A stretch of 64,000 bases of DNA from the NCBI GenBank assembly GCA_022575985.1, contig JAKSXM010000002.1:18773001-18837000 (forward strand). The letters are read 5' to 3'. This DNA is from Anagrus nilaparvatae. Taxonomy: Eukaryota > Arthropoda > Insecta > Hymenoptera > Mymaridae. The position numbers were made by a program, and so were the translations under genes. The notes beneath the pieces are model-generated. The model was not told where the DNA came from, ran no database searches, and saw nothing but the letters and a program-made list of their open reading frames with translations. This document shows, one piece after another, positions 1 through 12,630 of this stretch; position 1 is the first letter of the stretch, and every line of letters begins with the position of its first letter.

Positions 1-649
1 TAATTTTTGGCATATCTACAAAATAGAAATTCTTCCCATACTACTGAATTTTTTAGAAAAATTTGACGATTTACAAAATAGCTGGACTAAAATTCAGTAA
101 ATTATTAAAAATCGAAACCAAATTGACCTCATTACCCTAAAATACACAAAATAGCAATTAAAATTTTTAATATACGAAAAGTCAACAAACTCAAAACAAG
201 CGTAATTAGTAAAATTACAAATAAATTACCACATAGTTACATTATTAATCGAATACTTTTTTACCTAATTTTGTAAATTGATTACAATAAATTTCCTACA
301 GTCTATAAATAAATTGATATTTACTAAAGTCAAAATTTAGAAATTTAATTTCCCTCTAAATGCCTTTAAGCTACCAATTTTCATAAATGCAATAGTAATT
401 TTAATTTATATTAAATAAAATTAGAAAATTAATTCATATTTAATTAATTTGAGAAATAAAAGAAAAAAAAAAATTAAAATTTAATTGCCTTTTTTCCAAG
501 AAATACAAAGTCGTAAATTTAAATTTTATCTTTATATTTATAATTGTTTTTTTCTTTTATGATAAAAAAGACTTTTAATTAAAAAAAAAAAAAAAAAAAA
601 GAAATATAATTTTTATATGGCTTTTATTAAATTATTTTTAAAAAAAAAG
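1..649 (+). other. intron of the turtle-like gene (upstream exons outside the window)
   Basis: This AT-rich stretch has no credible open frame and ends in an A-rich tract with an AG acceptor at 648-649, directly before the first visible Ig exon. That exon begins with two bases of a split codon, so at least one coding exon must lie to the left of the window. I see no other feature here. Confidence 0.7.
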
Positions 650-2163
650 GTGGAGCAGTAATAGTATCACCACCACAAAATGAAACAAAACTCGAGGGAG
701 AAAAAGTACAATTCTCTTGTGAAGCAAAAGCTCTTCCAGGAAATGTAACAGTTAGATGGTTTCGAGAGGGTGCTTTGATATCTGAAGTATCTGAATTAGA
801 TAGTAGAACTTCAATAAAAATGGATGGTACTTTAGTAATTAATCCAATTAGTGCTGATGATACCGGTACGTATCATTGTGAGGTAACTAATGGAATTGGT
901 GAACCACAAACTGCTAGCGCGTATTTAAACGTCGAGTGTAAGTAATTTATTTATTTATTTATATAAAATGCAAGAGAAAATTAATACGTTGAATTAAATA
1001 AAATAGATCCAGCAAAAGTGACGTTTCATCCGACCATTCAGTATTTACCCTTTCGTATGGCAGGTGTCGTACATTGTTATATTAAAGCGAATCCACCTCT
1101 ACAGTACGTGACCTGGACAAAAGACAAAAGGCTACTCGAGCCTTATCAAATAAAAGACATTGTGGTTATGGGAAACGGTTCACTTTTATTCACTCGTGTC
1201 AGCGACAATCATCAGGGAAAATATACTTGTACGCCTTATAATGCTCATGGTACTCAAGGACAATCTCAATCTATGGAAGTGCTCGTGAGAAATCCTCCTG
1301 TATTTACAATAGAACCAGAACCCATGTACCAAAGAAAAGTTGGAGAAACTGTCGAGATGCATTGCGATGCTCAAGAGGCTGAGGGCACTCAAAAACCAAC
1401 AATTACGTGGCAAAGGGTTTGTACATTTTTAACGAAATTGAATTATTTTTATGAAATTATAAAATAATGGGTTTTTTTCATTGCATTACAGAAAGACGCA
1501 GAGCCGATTCCTAAAACAAGGGCAAAATTAAACGGTGGAAACTTGACTATCGAAAGTCTTCGTCGTCAGGACTTTGGAACCTACCACTGCGTAGTCCTGA
1601 ATGAAGTTGCAACGATAATGAAGTCAACACAATTAATTGTTGAAGGCACACAACCTCATGCACCGCACAATGTTACGGCCGTACCTTCTGAATTTTCCGT
1701 CACATTATCATGGCTCCCTGGTTATTCTGGGGGACCTGATTATAAACAAGATTATACCATTTGGTAAGTTTGATTTTTAAATCATTTTAAATCTAATACC
1801 AGAAAAAATCAAAATTTACCTTTAAAAAAATTGTTTTAGGTACCGAGAGGAAGGAGCCGTAGACTGGAAAACGATTCCCGTAACACCATCAGGAAGTACT
1901 ACCGTAACAATAAGTAGATTAAAACCTGGAACGAATCACGAGTTTCAAGTTGTTGGGAAAAATGCCTTGGGAGATGGAATGTTCAGTCAAGTTATAACTG
2001 TTAAAACTCTGGGTAATTATTTACATATTAAAATTATAATAAAATCAGAGTATTTTATTAATCTTTATTTAATCAGATGTAATTATACCACCTCAAAAAG
2101 TTCAACCAACGCCATCCTCTAGCAGTAGTAGTGCAGGAAATCCAGCTGCTGCATCTGACCACG
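650..2163 (+). CDS. tutl: tutl exons for three Ig domains, first FN3 and linker
   Basis: Exons 650-937, 1007-1416, 1492-1763, 1840-2012 and 2077-2163. The first exon is one whole Ig domain. The second carries the next Ig and the front half of a third; the third exon completes it (DFGTYHC) and begins FN3-1 (APHNVTAVPSEFSVTLSW). An intron splits the tryptophan codon of the DYTIW|Y motif (1764-1839); the paralogue downstream has no intron there. The 87-bp exon 2077-2163 encodes a serine-rich linker (TPSSSSSAGNPAAASDH) between the FN3 domains. Donors include GTAAGT at 938 and 1764. Confidence 0.88.
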
Positions 2164-5100
2164 GTAGTGTTTACATACAAATTATTATTTATTTCCATGA
2201 AAAATCGAAAACAAATTTTTTCATCTTATTTTATCTTCCGATTCTTGCTCATTAATACGCCTATAAATTAAACTTTTCTTACCAATCAAATAACTTTATA
2301 TAGACCCAAGTATGATCAAAAACCACTCTTAGCCACACTAGGGTCTACCTTTTTTCTGTATTTAAATAATTATTTACTATAATTAGCAATTTTAATTAAT
2401 TTACCATTTTTAATTATGAATTTCCTGATGTATGAAATTTTGCACAGTTGCAATATTTCTTTTTAGCTAAGCCTGAGGGTATAATTTTTGTTTTTGATGT
2501 GTAAATAATTAATAAATGTAAAAAAACAAGAAAAATCAATAAATAAAAAGTATATGAGATGAAATTCGTTCACGTTTACGTTTCGTTAATTAAATATTTA
2601 CTCTTTCTGTTAGAATCATTAAATGTATACTAGTTTCCCGGGTAAACATATTTTATGTTTGATCAGATGTGACCATTCCAAATTGGTTACATCTAGATTT
2701 AACTAGTTACACTGTTAAAAGTGTGAAACAAAAATTAAAAAATTAATTCTTTTCCATTTTGGATAAATGAATACATTTAAAAATATTGACTTAGGTCCAA
2801 GGCCAGGGCCACCGAGAAACGTCACTGTGACTGAAATAAGTAATGGTTTCTTAATAACTTGGCAGCCTCCATTAGAGAGGAGTCATCTTGTAAAGGGTTA
2901 CACAATTATATTTAAGACTGATGGACCATGGAAAGTTATGAATAAGGGCAAAATTCGACCGGAAGATACAAGTTACCTGAGTAAGTAAAATTTAAACCAA
3001 ATTAAAAGAAAAGTTATAATTTAGGTAAAACTAAATATTTTTACACTGTTAATTATTGTAAATTTCAGTGAAAAATTTAGTTGGAGGTAGAACGTACTAT
3101 TTCCAAGTATTCGCAAACTCTACGGATGAAGTAAACTCTAGTGTAAGCGATCAAATAAAATATTCAGTGGCTGCTCGCGTTAAGCATAAGGCCATTACAG
3201 CTGGAGTTGTTGGAGGAATTCTCTTTTTCATCGTCGCTATTATTTTAAGTATATGTGCAGTTAAAATTTGCAATAAACGAAAACGACGAAAACAAGAAAA
3301 AGGTAAAAAATTTATTATAATTATTAACTCATAATATTTTGGATTCAAAATGGATTTAAAAAAAAAATTTAATTATTTAGAATTGCTTTCGGCGTATAAT
3401 ATGGTGGCCTGCCGAGTAACTGACGCCCGAAATGGCGCAGGGCAGGGAACAGTGCCTTTGAAAAAGTAAGTTTCACTAAATTTAATCTAAACTACTTAAA
3501 ACTCTCTATAAGATCTTTAACTTTACTTAGGATTAATAAAATAGATTTAAATATTTAAAATGAAGTTTCATTTTCTAAAAAACAACTTCGTCAAATTTTA
3601 ACATAAAACAGAAAATGCAACCTCATTTTAAATGTAATAACTTTTTGGGATTAGATTACTTTAAGGGACTCGAGGTTTATTATATCTTTAAATTTAGCAC
3701 CAAATTTTCATTTCAACATATTCTATCTTTCGGGCTTATGGTTTAACAAACCAATTTTTTAAAAATTTCCATAAGATTTGAAGATAAATGATTCATCCTT
3801 TCATTAATCTTTATTTTTTATGAAAGTTTAAATTTAAAGACCTTATTTAGTTATAAAAAATATCAATTAATCGTGGAAACAGGTCATAAAAGTATATGAA
3901 TAAATTTTTTAAATAAACTGATAAAGCAGAGGTATTTTGGACGATGACGAAAATTTAAAAAAAAAAAAAGCGTTTCACATTTTTTTGATATTTAAAAAAT
4001 AATTTCATTCGAAAAAAAAAAATACTTTGCACTGTGACAGACGACCAAAGGTCAAATTTCATTTGAACGCATCAATCCAAGAAAGCTTTGAGGAGAAATA
4101 ATCAGCACATAATTTTTCTTAACGAAGAGCACAATAAAATAGCAATTAATAACATATAAAGTAATTATAATTTTTAAACGGCATCCAAAAGTCCACAATA
4201 CGACTGCAGCGATGCCTATTCTGGATTAACGATTATAATTTTTCATTTTATTCTGCTAAAAACAAAAAAAAAACTTCCCTTACAGACCGGGAATATTTAT
4301 TTTTATTAACATTATTTTTGTTAACTTTTATCTTCTTAAGAGCCAGTAAATTTATTTTTTGCGCATTGATAGACGTAATATTTTTATTTTTTTTATTAGA
4401 TGCTTAACGATACTCGTTTGTGTGCGCAAGCGCGTAAGCGAGTAACACGCAAACGCACATGCGCACGCACACGCAACAACCGGATCTTAAGAAGTCTTAT
4501 AACGCGTATCAAAAGTTCCTTTGCACATTCCTTAAAATTTATAGCCCTTAAATGACGAGTAATTTAAGATCCAGAACGGGCTGAACGGTTCAGTTTAAAA
4601 AAAAAGACTGTTTCCTAGCTTTTTTATAAAATTTTTAAAATTAAAAAAAAAAAAATGAAAATAAAAAGGCTCATTTGTCCTTTTCTCTTTAGGTCGTCAA
4701 AATTAAATGCTTGCGGCGAGTCAGTATCGACTCTGACCCGTTGCGGCCCGTTGAATCCTCAACCTCAACCACCACCGTCACTAGCACCATCACAAATATC
4801 ACAACCACTACCACCACCACCACCACAAACTCCACCACCGCCACAATCGCCATTACCAGCACCGACATTATCTAACTCGGAAATGCACCAGAACGACCAA
4901 CCACCGGGCCCGAATCGTTCGCTTCATCTTGATAATCGAGATTACGAAAGCGTTTTTATCATTGAAAGGCGGAACAGTAAGCCTAACATCCGTTAAATAA
5001 ATAAAAAATAAAATAATGTGGATTGTGCCAACGTCTACTACTACTACTGCCACTGCTTCTACAAAATTAAATTATATAACAGACCAACTACAAAAAAAAT

Positions 5101-8100
5101 ATATATAAAAGATTTTTTGTTGCAAAAAAGAATTGCATTTGTATGTTGTTTTCTCTGTACAGATAATCTAGAAAAGAGCAGATTTTTATTAGCATATTAT
5201 ATAAATATATAGATAAAAAATAATATTACGCTGATGAATGTATAAATTATTAGAATTTTTAACGCCAAGCAACGACGACCGTTCTACAAAAAAAAATAAT
5301 CTTAAATAAAAACTCTTTGAATAACATTTTATCACACTAAAATAAAACATGACATAAATAAATAATCAACTGATATATTCTCCTGTGATGAAAAAATCTA
5401 AAAAAATAAACGTAAAAAAATAATATAAAAGTCAGTACTTTTTGTACCTGTAATACGCTTTTTATACAAAAATATTTGGCAGAGCATTAATTAGGGAGTA
5501 CATAGATTTGTATAAATCATCATGAAAAATTAACAAAAAGTAAATCATTCTTTTTTAAATTGTTTTTTCTATATTTAATAATTCTGCTTTTTTTTATTTA
5601 TTTTCAAAAATTGATGCATCTAAAATTTTCTTTTCAATTTTACTAGTTTGTCAAATTATTATCCTTCATGCAGCTTGATAATTCATTCGCCTTTGTTTTT
5701 ATATATATATATATATTCTATTTCATAATCATATATATTAATCAGATTATATTTTTTTAATCTGGTGCTAAAAGAAAAAAAAGACACTCAAAAAAAAATA
5801 ACACAATTTTTTGTTTTGTTTTATAAAATAATATTTTTCGGTTATTTTCAGTTTCTTAATGAATTTCGAAATGTTGAAAAGTCTTGACGATCCTTATAAA
5901 GGTGCAGCTAAGATTTTATTTATTTAATTTATTTGCAATTATTTTATTAAATAAAATACCAATATAAAAAATGGCCAATTCCACTATTTTGATGCACTTT
6001 TATTTGTCAATATTTCCTGTAAATAATCAAATTTAATCAATTTATTTTTTTGTGTTGTACATATTTATAATTGAGACTGTAATTTATGTACGCGTTTGAA
6101 TGATTTTTTTACACGAGGAGAGAATATTTTCCATACTTACCATTAAATAAAAAGTAATTAATATCCTTTTTTTTATCTATTTGCTCCCTAAATATAATTA
6201 AAATAATAATTTGCCACAAAATAATAAAAAAAAAACAAGTAGTTTTAATTTTTATTATTTTATTAAATCATTTTTCATTAAAAAAAAAAATTTTTTTTTT
6301 TTTTTGAATGTTTTCATTATTTTTTCCAAAACATAAAAAACGTTTCTGTTTTCTCTCATTCATTTATTCTCTGCTGATTGTCTATGGCTGAATTTTGGAT
6401 TTAACATTGAAGAAGGAAAAAAGGTGACGAATCAAGAGGAGCACCTATAATATTGCACATTTATGCTTATGTTAAATACATTAAATTCATGAAAATTGTT
6501 TTTGGAATTTATAAGCATAAATTTTCATTATTTTACCTCATACAAATTATCGATAAATATTTTTCAAAGACAATTATTATCAACATTAAATAATCAGATG
6601 CCATCTATTTTTTTTTGCACTCTTTCACAATTCATATTCACCCTGGCAAGAAATTAATTATCACTGCAATCATTTTTCACCATGTCTTTTGCACCAGAAG
6701 TTATGAATGTGTGCATGTAACTTTAATGAATAATTTTTATATTTTGAATGTGCTTTTAAATTTTACTAATTATTTAGTTTGTTTCTATTAGTTTTGTGTA
6801 TTCTTTTATGTATTTTAGCTTGTGTTTTATATATGCATGTTGATGTATTTAAAGGTGTTTAAGCGAGATCTCACGAGTAATAATTTACAGTAAATAAATT
6901 TTTGATGTTTTAAGCTTGTAAGATTTCGCTGAAACTCTGATAGAATATAAGAATTTTTTGTTAATTTATTATTTATTTTGCAATAGATCTAGAAAAAGCC
7001 GAGTACCAGGTTTAAGTATTATCCGTGATCTTGTCAATCCAACAACGCCAGAGCTCTCATTCCATAGGAAGCCTTTGAGCAAAATTTCACGAACAGCTGA
7101 TGGACGTTTTGTCATATCAGATTCAGTGCTAAGTTCTGCAGACAATAGTATGCTCGATGCTTCGAGCAGCGACGACGGTGGATTTCTTCAATCTAACAAG
7201 AATCATCGTATAATCGAGCCAAGTCTTCATTCGGATAGCAGTGGCCTCGTTATGCCAGTTCACCATTATCATCACCATCTTTCACCAATTACACAACCAA
7301 CTTCATTACCTTGTCCTGGACAATTATTCTTGCACAGTTCACCAGGATCTGCCCAGAACCCATGGAACCCATCATTGTACTTGAGCGATTTAAGCTCTGT
7401 ACGCCAAATAAGCTCATCAGTGGAACGAAGTTTTGGACATTCGTTGCCAGTTGCTACTCTTCCTATTCTGAGATACCCTATTTATCCGCAAATACATTCG
7501 TTACATCAGCGTTTCAATCAAGAATTACCTTCGCTAAAAGTCTTACAGTCCGGAAATCAAAATCAACGTTTTGGACCAGTTCATCCACTGGCAACTTCAT
7601 CACCTCCGCAGCCTAATGGTCGTCCGAGGGCCCGTTTGCCTCCAAGGCACGCAAAGCATGCTCGTTCTGCGCCAGAACTCGCTGCTAGTCCTGAACTTGA
7701 GACATCTCCAGAAAGCAGGTCAAGTAGTTCAGGTTTCGGCAGTAAAAATAACTCTCAGCAAAATCAAAGCTCACGCAGTGGAAGTACAGTTGCTGAGTGG
7801 CGTCCACCGCCATACCGACCTCCACCTCCGCCATTAGTTGGCCGCTGGCTAGAACTTCAATCTGAATTACCATCATTGGAAAAACTTGCCCGTGGTCCTA
7901 TATTTTCAGCTTTGGATGCTGGCAGCGTCGATGGGCATTACGAGTTTGATCCTGTATCTTGTACGCCAACACCAACTTCTGCTTCTACACCAACTAGAGA
8001 AGAACGACCCCCAGCGCATCAAATGCTACACCAAGTGCACACTGCCTTACATCAACAACCGGTCCAGCGTTATTCTAGGGATAACATCGAAGCAAGAGTG

Positions 8101-8187
8101 CAGGCAATGAAAGCCGAATTTCAACAATTCAGACAACGGCAAGCTAAAAGAAGAAAATCAGCTGGTCGACTCGAAAGCGCTTGTTAA
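650..8187 (+). CDS. tutl: Turtle/IGSF9-like neuronal Ig-FN3 transmembrane protein (5' end missing)
   Basis: This is a spliced gene whose 5' exons lie outside the window. Exons read by hand: 650-937, 1007-1416, 1492-1763, 1840-2012, 2077-2163, 2795-2980, 3069-3302, 3381-3465, then either 6987-8187 (long form, 977 codons visible) or 4693-4996 (short form, 678 codons). All junctions are GT-AG and keep the frame. Visible order: three Ig domains with paired cysteines (FSC/YHC, VHC/YTC, MHC/YHC), two FN3 domains, one membrane segment (GVVGGILFFIVAIILSICAV) with a basic stop-transfer, then a cytoplasmic tail. The juxtamembrane stretch AYNMVACRVTDARNG is, to my recollection, characteristic of insect Turtle. 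Drosophila Turtle has five Ig and two FN3 domains, so about two Ig domains and the signal peptide should lie upstream. Family role: homophilic cell-surface recognition in axon guidance, dendrite shape and photoreceptor tiling. The next gene downstream is the related borderless. Confidence 0.9.
2164..2794 (+). other. tutl intron, no gene seen
   Basis: About 630 bp of AT-rich intron between the linker exon and the FN3-2 exon. The donor is GTAGTG at 2164 and the acceptor is AG at 2793-2794. It contains a short CACTGTTAAAA-like word near 2709, resembling the tip of a foldback family found at 43-50 kb, but no partner end was seen. Confidence 0.6.
2795..3465 (+). CDS. tutl: tutl exons for second FN3, membrane segment and juxtamembrane tail
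   Basis: Exons 2795-2980, 3069-3302 and 3381-3465. The first two make FN3-2 (GPPRNVTVTEISNGFLITW to GRTYYFQVFANS). The second also carries the membrane segment and a KRKRRKQEK basic stop-transfer. The third is an 85-bp exon encoding the conserved juxtamembrane stretch AYNMVACRVTDARNG and ending after AA of a lysine codon (phase 2). This exon is the branch point: the phase-2 end joins in frame either to 4693 or to 6987. Confidence 0.88.
3466..4692 (+). other. tutl intron before the short-form terminal exon
   Basis: A 1.2 kb AT-rich intron. It has a locally GC-richer patch at about 4405-4485 made of alternating CG/CA words (ACGCAAACGCACATGCGCAC), which looks like a simple repeat able to form Z-DNA. 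The acceptor TTTAG ends at 4692 after a pyrimidine run. No exon was seen inside. Confidence 0.6.
4693..4996 (+). CDS. tutl: alternative terminal exon of tutl: proline-rich short cytoplasmic tail
   Basis: Splicing from 3465 to 4693 restores K-SSKLNACGESVSTLTRCG and continues open through a proline-rich segment (QPQPPPSLAP, then PLPPPPPQTPPPP) to a stop at 4994-4996. Polyproline runs of this sort are typical ligands for SH3, WW or EVH1 domains. An internal GTAAGC donor at 4977 would end the exon in phase 1, which does not fit the phase-2 long exon at 6987, so this exon is best read as a separate terminal exon rather than a cassette. AATAAA-rich sequence starts right after the stop. The acceptor is a good CTCTTTAG. 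Confidence is reduced because tail exons vary and I cannot align them. Confidence 0.65.
4997..6986 (+). other. tutl intron or 3' UTR of the short form
   Basis: A 2 kb AT-rich region, about three quarters A+T, with many AATAAA words in its first part that could serve as polyadenylation signals for the short transcript. In the long transcript it is intron, ending with a CAATAG acceptor at 6981-6986. A small ATATAT run lies at about 5701-5717. No other gene was seen. Confidence 0.55.
6987..8187 (+). CDS. tutl: long terminal exon of tutl: large proline/serine-rich cytoplasmic domain
   Basis: A 1.2 kb exon, open throughout, which joins the phase-2 end at 3465 as K-SRKSRVPGLSIIRDLV. It encodes about 400 residues of intracellular domain: a histidine-rich patch (HHYHHHLS), serine-rich stretches, PPYRPPPPPL, and a basic helical C-terminus (RDNIEARVQAMKAEFQQF followed by RQRQAKRRKS) ending LESAC. 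GC content is higher than in the flanks, as expected for coding sequence. Long tails distinguish full-length Turtle/IGSF9 from short family members and probably bind scaffolding proteins. The terminal four residues do not match a classical PDZ ligand. Confidence 0.87.
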
Positions 8188-11100
8188 AATTAACATTTAA
8201 AAAAAAACCTAATTTTATAAAATTCGGATCTCATGATTTTACTAACAAATTGCTATCTCCAAAGAAGACTAATAACAGCGAATACATAAAAGATGCACTG
8301 AAAAAACTTTACACAAACACAAATTATTCACACACACACACACACACATAAACACAAAAACAATTAAGCATTTATGCTTAAGCATAAATGCATGTACGTA
8401 TGTATGTATATGTAATAAAGTAAAAAAGTGATATTAGGCCGGAGTTTGCCTCTAACGTGTATTATAATATACACCCAAGTGTTAATATATAATATTAAAT
8501 TATATAATTTTAAGAAAATAAAAATAATTATGGACATTCCATGTAAAAAATTTTTCTAAAATATAATATATATTAAATATTGTAAAGCTAATTTTTATTT
8601 TATTTTAGATTTTATTATCTAAATACGTTAAAATTATTATTATTATTATTATATGCTTAAATATAGCATTAAAAAAGTTGAAAATTATTATTAGTCCAAA
8701 AATTTGTCAAAAAAAGACAAAATTTTCGTATTTTTATAAAAATTGCTTACATGTTATGTCCCTTTGTATATGAAAAAAAAGTATATATATAACGCTAAAA
8801 AAAAAAATACTCAATTTTTTTGCACTGCCTCAAATTTTACATATTTATTGTAGGGCTGAAAAAATATGGGCTCTATATTATTACAAATTAAGTATTATAT
8901 ATCAAAATGAAGGCAATGGCAAATATATATATATATATATTAATAATAGCTATTTTTCTCAAAAAAATCTTTCTTTGCGAATTTTATTTTGCTTGTATAT
9001 AAGAAAAAATGTTTTTTTTTTTTGGCAGAGGAGAAAAACGGTCCACAAAAATAATTTTTCGATTTCTAAAAAAATTATATATATATATATATAAAGTGCA
9101 CGAGAGAGGTCAATTTCTGTAATAATATATTGATAATAATTATAATATATATATATATATACTGAATAAACAATAATAATAATAATAATAATAATGTTAA
9201 ATAAAAAATATATTATAAAAAAGTGGAGTAAGTCTTGAAGGTGAAAAATGCATTAAACAAAAAATTATATATATATATATATTTGTATGTGATGGTGTGG
9301 AATAGTTTTTGGATTTGAGAAATTTTAGCTCCTAATAACTTCAAATAATTTTAAAAATTTTCAGTATTTTAGAACTAAAAACTGAATGATCGAATATTTT
9401 CTGTTATATTCAATTGAATCCCTAATCCCCCAAACTTTATTCCAACCTAAAAAACCATTCCACACCACCAAATACAAATAAAAATTAGCACAGCATATAA
9501 TTATGCACAAAAAATATAAAAAATTGTCACAAAAAAAAAAATCGTCTTACTTTGCACAAGAATATAAATAAAAAATTTTAAAAATATATATAAAATTATA
9601 AATAATATTTTAGGCATATATAAATAAATAAAAAAATACACCTTGAAGATTATAATTTTACTTTTATTTATTTTTTAATAGTACAAAAAATTCTAATAAT
9701 TTTTTTTATATATAAAATAATCGAGTTAGTATTTAAATGGTGTATTTTTAATTAAGTAAAGATTTTTATAGAATTGAAAAAATCTTTTAATCAAAAATAT
9801 GCTACCAACTTCAAAAAAAAAAATTGTATAGAAGTTGTTATAAATAAATAAATGCAAAAAAAAAAATTACGAAATTAACCGTACCAAAAAAGACACTAAA
9901 AAGTGCTTAAAATTTTTGTAAAATAATTGCGTGAATCTTGAAAAAGTAAACCGTACTACCAATATTCTAAAATAATTCTAATAAAAATTTGAACGATTGT
10001 ATAAAAAAACTTGGTCTTTTAGTGTGTAGAGTGTTAGAATATAAAAATATTTCTATTAAAAAAAAAGGCTAAAAAAACTGTAATATATTTAAAAAAAAAT
10101 AGTCGTTCTTAATCTAATAGAAATAAAAAATGGCGTATGTGAGAGGAAGATTTTTAAACTTACGCATAATTATTAGCTAATATTAGATTTAATAATATAT
10201 TAGTGAATTCTCTATCCTTATCTACCTTCACCTCTCTTAAAAATCAATTTGGGAGTAAAATGAATTTTCTCGATAATTTAGCTTGGGTTTTTATCTTTTA
10301 TTTTCTGTATCCTGAGCTAAATTATGAGATTTTCTTACTCAAAAGATCTAATGCACTGTACGGTTAATTCGTCATTTTTTTACTTTTAAATATCATCTGT
10401 CTCTTTTATCCAGTTCCTTATTTAATTAAAAAAAAATTTTATTTCAATTATCATGTCTCAATTATAACTTAAAAATAAAAAAACATTTGTAATTTATAAA
10501 ATTTATAATATAATCGACCAAAATTCACAAAAAAATTATTAAAATTAAGCTACGAAAAATGAATTGCGAATCCAAACACACACACATACACACACAAAAC
10601 AGATATAAAAAAAATTGCATATATAAATAAAATGGCAAGAAAAAAAAAATATTGTAAAAATAATGACTGCTTTTTTGTTATTATTTAATTATGTACGCCC
10701 GGAATCCGATTTTCGCCTATGAGTACAATTAATTTTATATTTATTTATTAATTTTAATTATTTATTTAAAATATACTTACACAGGTACCTTAAAAATAAG
10801 CTTCTAAATAAATAAAATAATTTCTAATTTATGTTAAAAATTTTATACACGCTATTATTTTTTAAGTTGACTTTGTTTTTAATTTATTTATTAATGAGAC
10901 ACCGACCATGCTCATGATTTAAAATTGCGTATGTATTTTCTTGATTAAATTTCGAGAAAAATATGTAAAACCTTAAGACATAAGGAAAAAAAAAATAATC
11001 TTTTAGAACCAATTGTAGAAGATTTATTATTATATATACATATATATATATAATTATATATATATATATATATTGAAATAAAATTATATAAGGAGATCGG
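8188..11100 (+). other. 3' UTR and downstream simple-sequence region of tutl
   Basis: No open frame. The first 300 bp hold a CA repeat (about 8330-8349) and a plausible AATAAA at about 8414. The rest is dominated by ATATAT runs (8923-8940, 9074-9093, 9145-9161, 11033-11073) and an AAT trinucleotide run (9172-9195). Where the transcript ends is not clear from sequence. Confidence 0.5.
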
Positions 11101-12181
11101 TCATTTGAAAAAATTTGTGTTTTATTTATTTTTTAACCTTCTCTGTTAATTGATGAAAATAAGGATCATTTTGGATTTTGACCCCTGATTACTGGACTAC
11201 CCTGCAAACAGTGATGCAAGAAATAAAACTTTTTAGCGAAGTTGGATATGTATTATGAAATCTTATAATTTATGAACAATTTTTTGGAAAAAATTATTTT
11301 ATAAAATTTGAAGGTATCGAGAATGTTTTTTTCAATTAAATAAACTGATTCCAATCAATAAAATACAAATTGCGGCATTCCGAATGTCATGACCTCTCCC
11401 TGTAAAAGAATAGTTTAACTAAAAATTTTTCTATGACATCATCATTTATTTCAATGTCGTTACTATAATTTTTTATGTGGTATCAAACTAATGTTTTCAT
11501 ATAAACAGAAAAAAAATCCCATTTTTTTAATTAACTGATTCAGTTAAACTGTCAAATCGTTTTTCAATTGAATACAAAAGAACGCACCTTTTCCGGAACG
11601 CATGATAATAATCGCAAATATTTAAAAGCATACTGATATCCTTGGTAGTTAGCAAAAAAAAGAATTAAAAGTAAATAATAGGTACTAACTGACGCAAATG
11701 GTACTAATACCTACTTTACCTGCTGAGAATTTTAAGCTCAAGCAGAGTAAGCCCGCGCACACGTATACATAAAACACGCTACAAGGCTAAGCTTCTCTAT
11801 CCATTAAAATACATTAAATTGCATTAAGGGGCGGATGTGATGCAATACGATACATTACTTACGCACTTGCCGGATATTTTGCTTTTGTTAGAATGAAATT
11901 TCATTAATTAGGCAAAGAGATAAATTGTTTAAAATATTTAAAAGTTCATCAAAATTTATTAAAACCAACGATATAATTATTAAATTAATGAATATATAGT
12001 CTCATTTTATTATTCAAAACAAATTCTTGCAGAATGTCATTCAATGTATAAATCAGAAATGAATGTTGAAGTTTGCTAAATAGGGGTTGTATTATTTTGC
12101 GAATAAATCCCGAATTCACTTTTTCAAGCTCGTTTCCAATTTTTTACTATTTGCTCTTTTTTTACCAATGATCTTTTTGAC
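11101..12181. other. intergenic, nothing recognised
   Basis: AT-rich sequence between the tutl 3' flank and a foldback element. No coding frame, RNA gene or repeat with a recognisable partner was seen. Confidence 0.5.
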
Positions 12182-12630
12182 GCATTTTTTAATCAGTAAT
12201 TCTCATACCGTTATAGTCAGTAAATCAAATGAACATATTTGGCCAAAAATGAACAATTTTTAAATTTATAGATCTCAGAAATTTTATACAAGCTCCTAAT
12301 TTTAAAAAATTTTTTATTCATTTATTTTCGATCAATTGTTTTCCAGATATAAAAATTTAAAGTCAGAATCCCGCTTTAAGATATTTTAATAAACGCTAAT
12401 ATTTTAAATACCATCTTTATTCAGCTATATCACAAAAAAACTGAGGCAAAAGAAACGAGTAAAAAATTTTTAAAAACTAGGAGCTTGAACAAAAGATTTG
12501 ATGTCTATAAGACCCATTTAAGTCAAAAATTACAATTTTTGAAGCAATTTAAAAATTGGTAATTTTTGGCCAAATGTGTTCATTTGGTTTACTGACTATA
12601 ACGGTATGAGAATTACTGATAAAAAAATGC
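12182..12630. mobile_element. foldback (MITE-like) element of about 450 bp
   Basis: The first ~85 bases are the near-exact reverse complement of the last ~85. The left arm reads GCATTTTTTAATCAGTAATT and then TCTCATACCGTTATAGTCAG; the right arm repeats this inverted up to 12630, with a few mismatches such as GTTTACTGAC versus GATTTACTGAC. No transposase is encoded, so this looks like a non-autonomous palindromic element. Its middle shares phrases such as AAGACCCATTT and AAAAATTGG with the foldback in the borderless intron at 17.7-18.3 kb, suggesting one family. No clear target-site duplication was recognised. Confidence 0.75.

Noticed and set aside
4655..4692. Start codon at 4655 as the beginning of a separate small protein
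   Set aside because: The frame continues upstream of a good acceptor at 4691-4692, and the tutl phase fits exactly, so the ATG lies in the intron.
7311..7837. Open frames in other frames of the tutl terminal exon (7311-7616, 7571-7837, 7685-7876 minus)
   Set aside because: They overlap the true reading frame of the long tail, show no domain, and are explained by the GC-richer coding exon.
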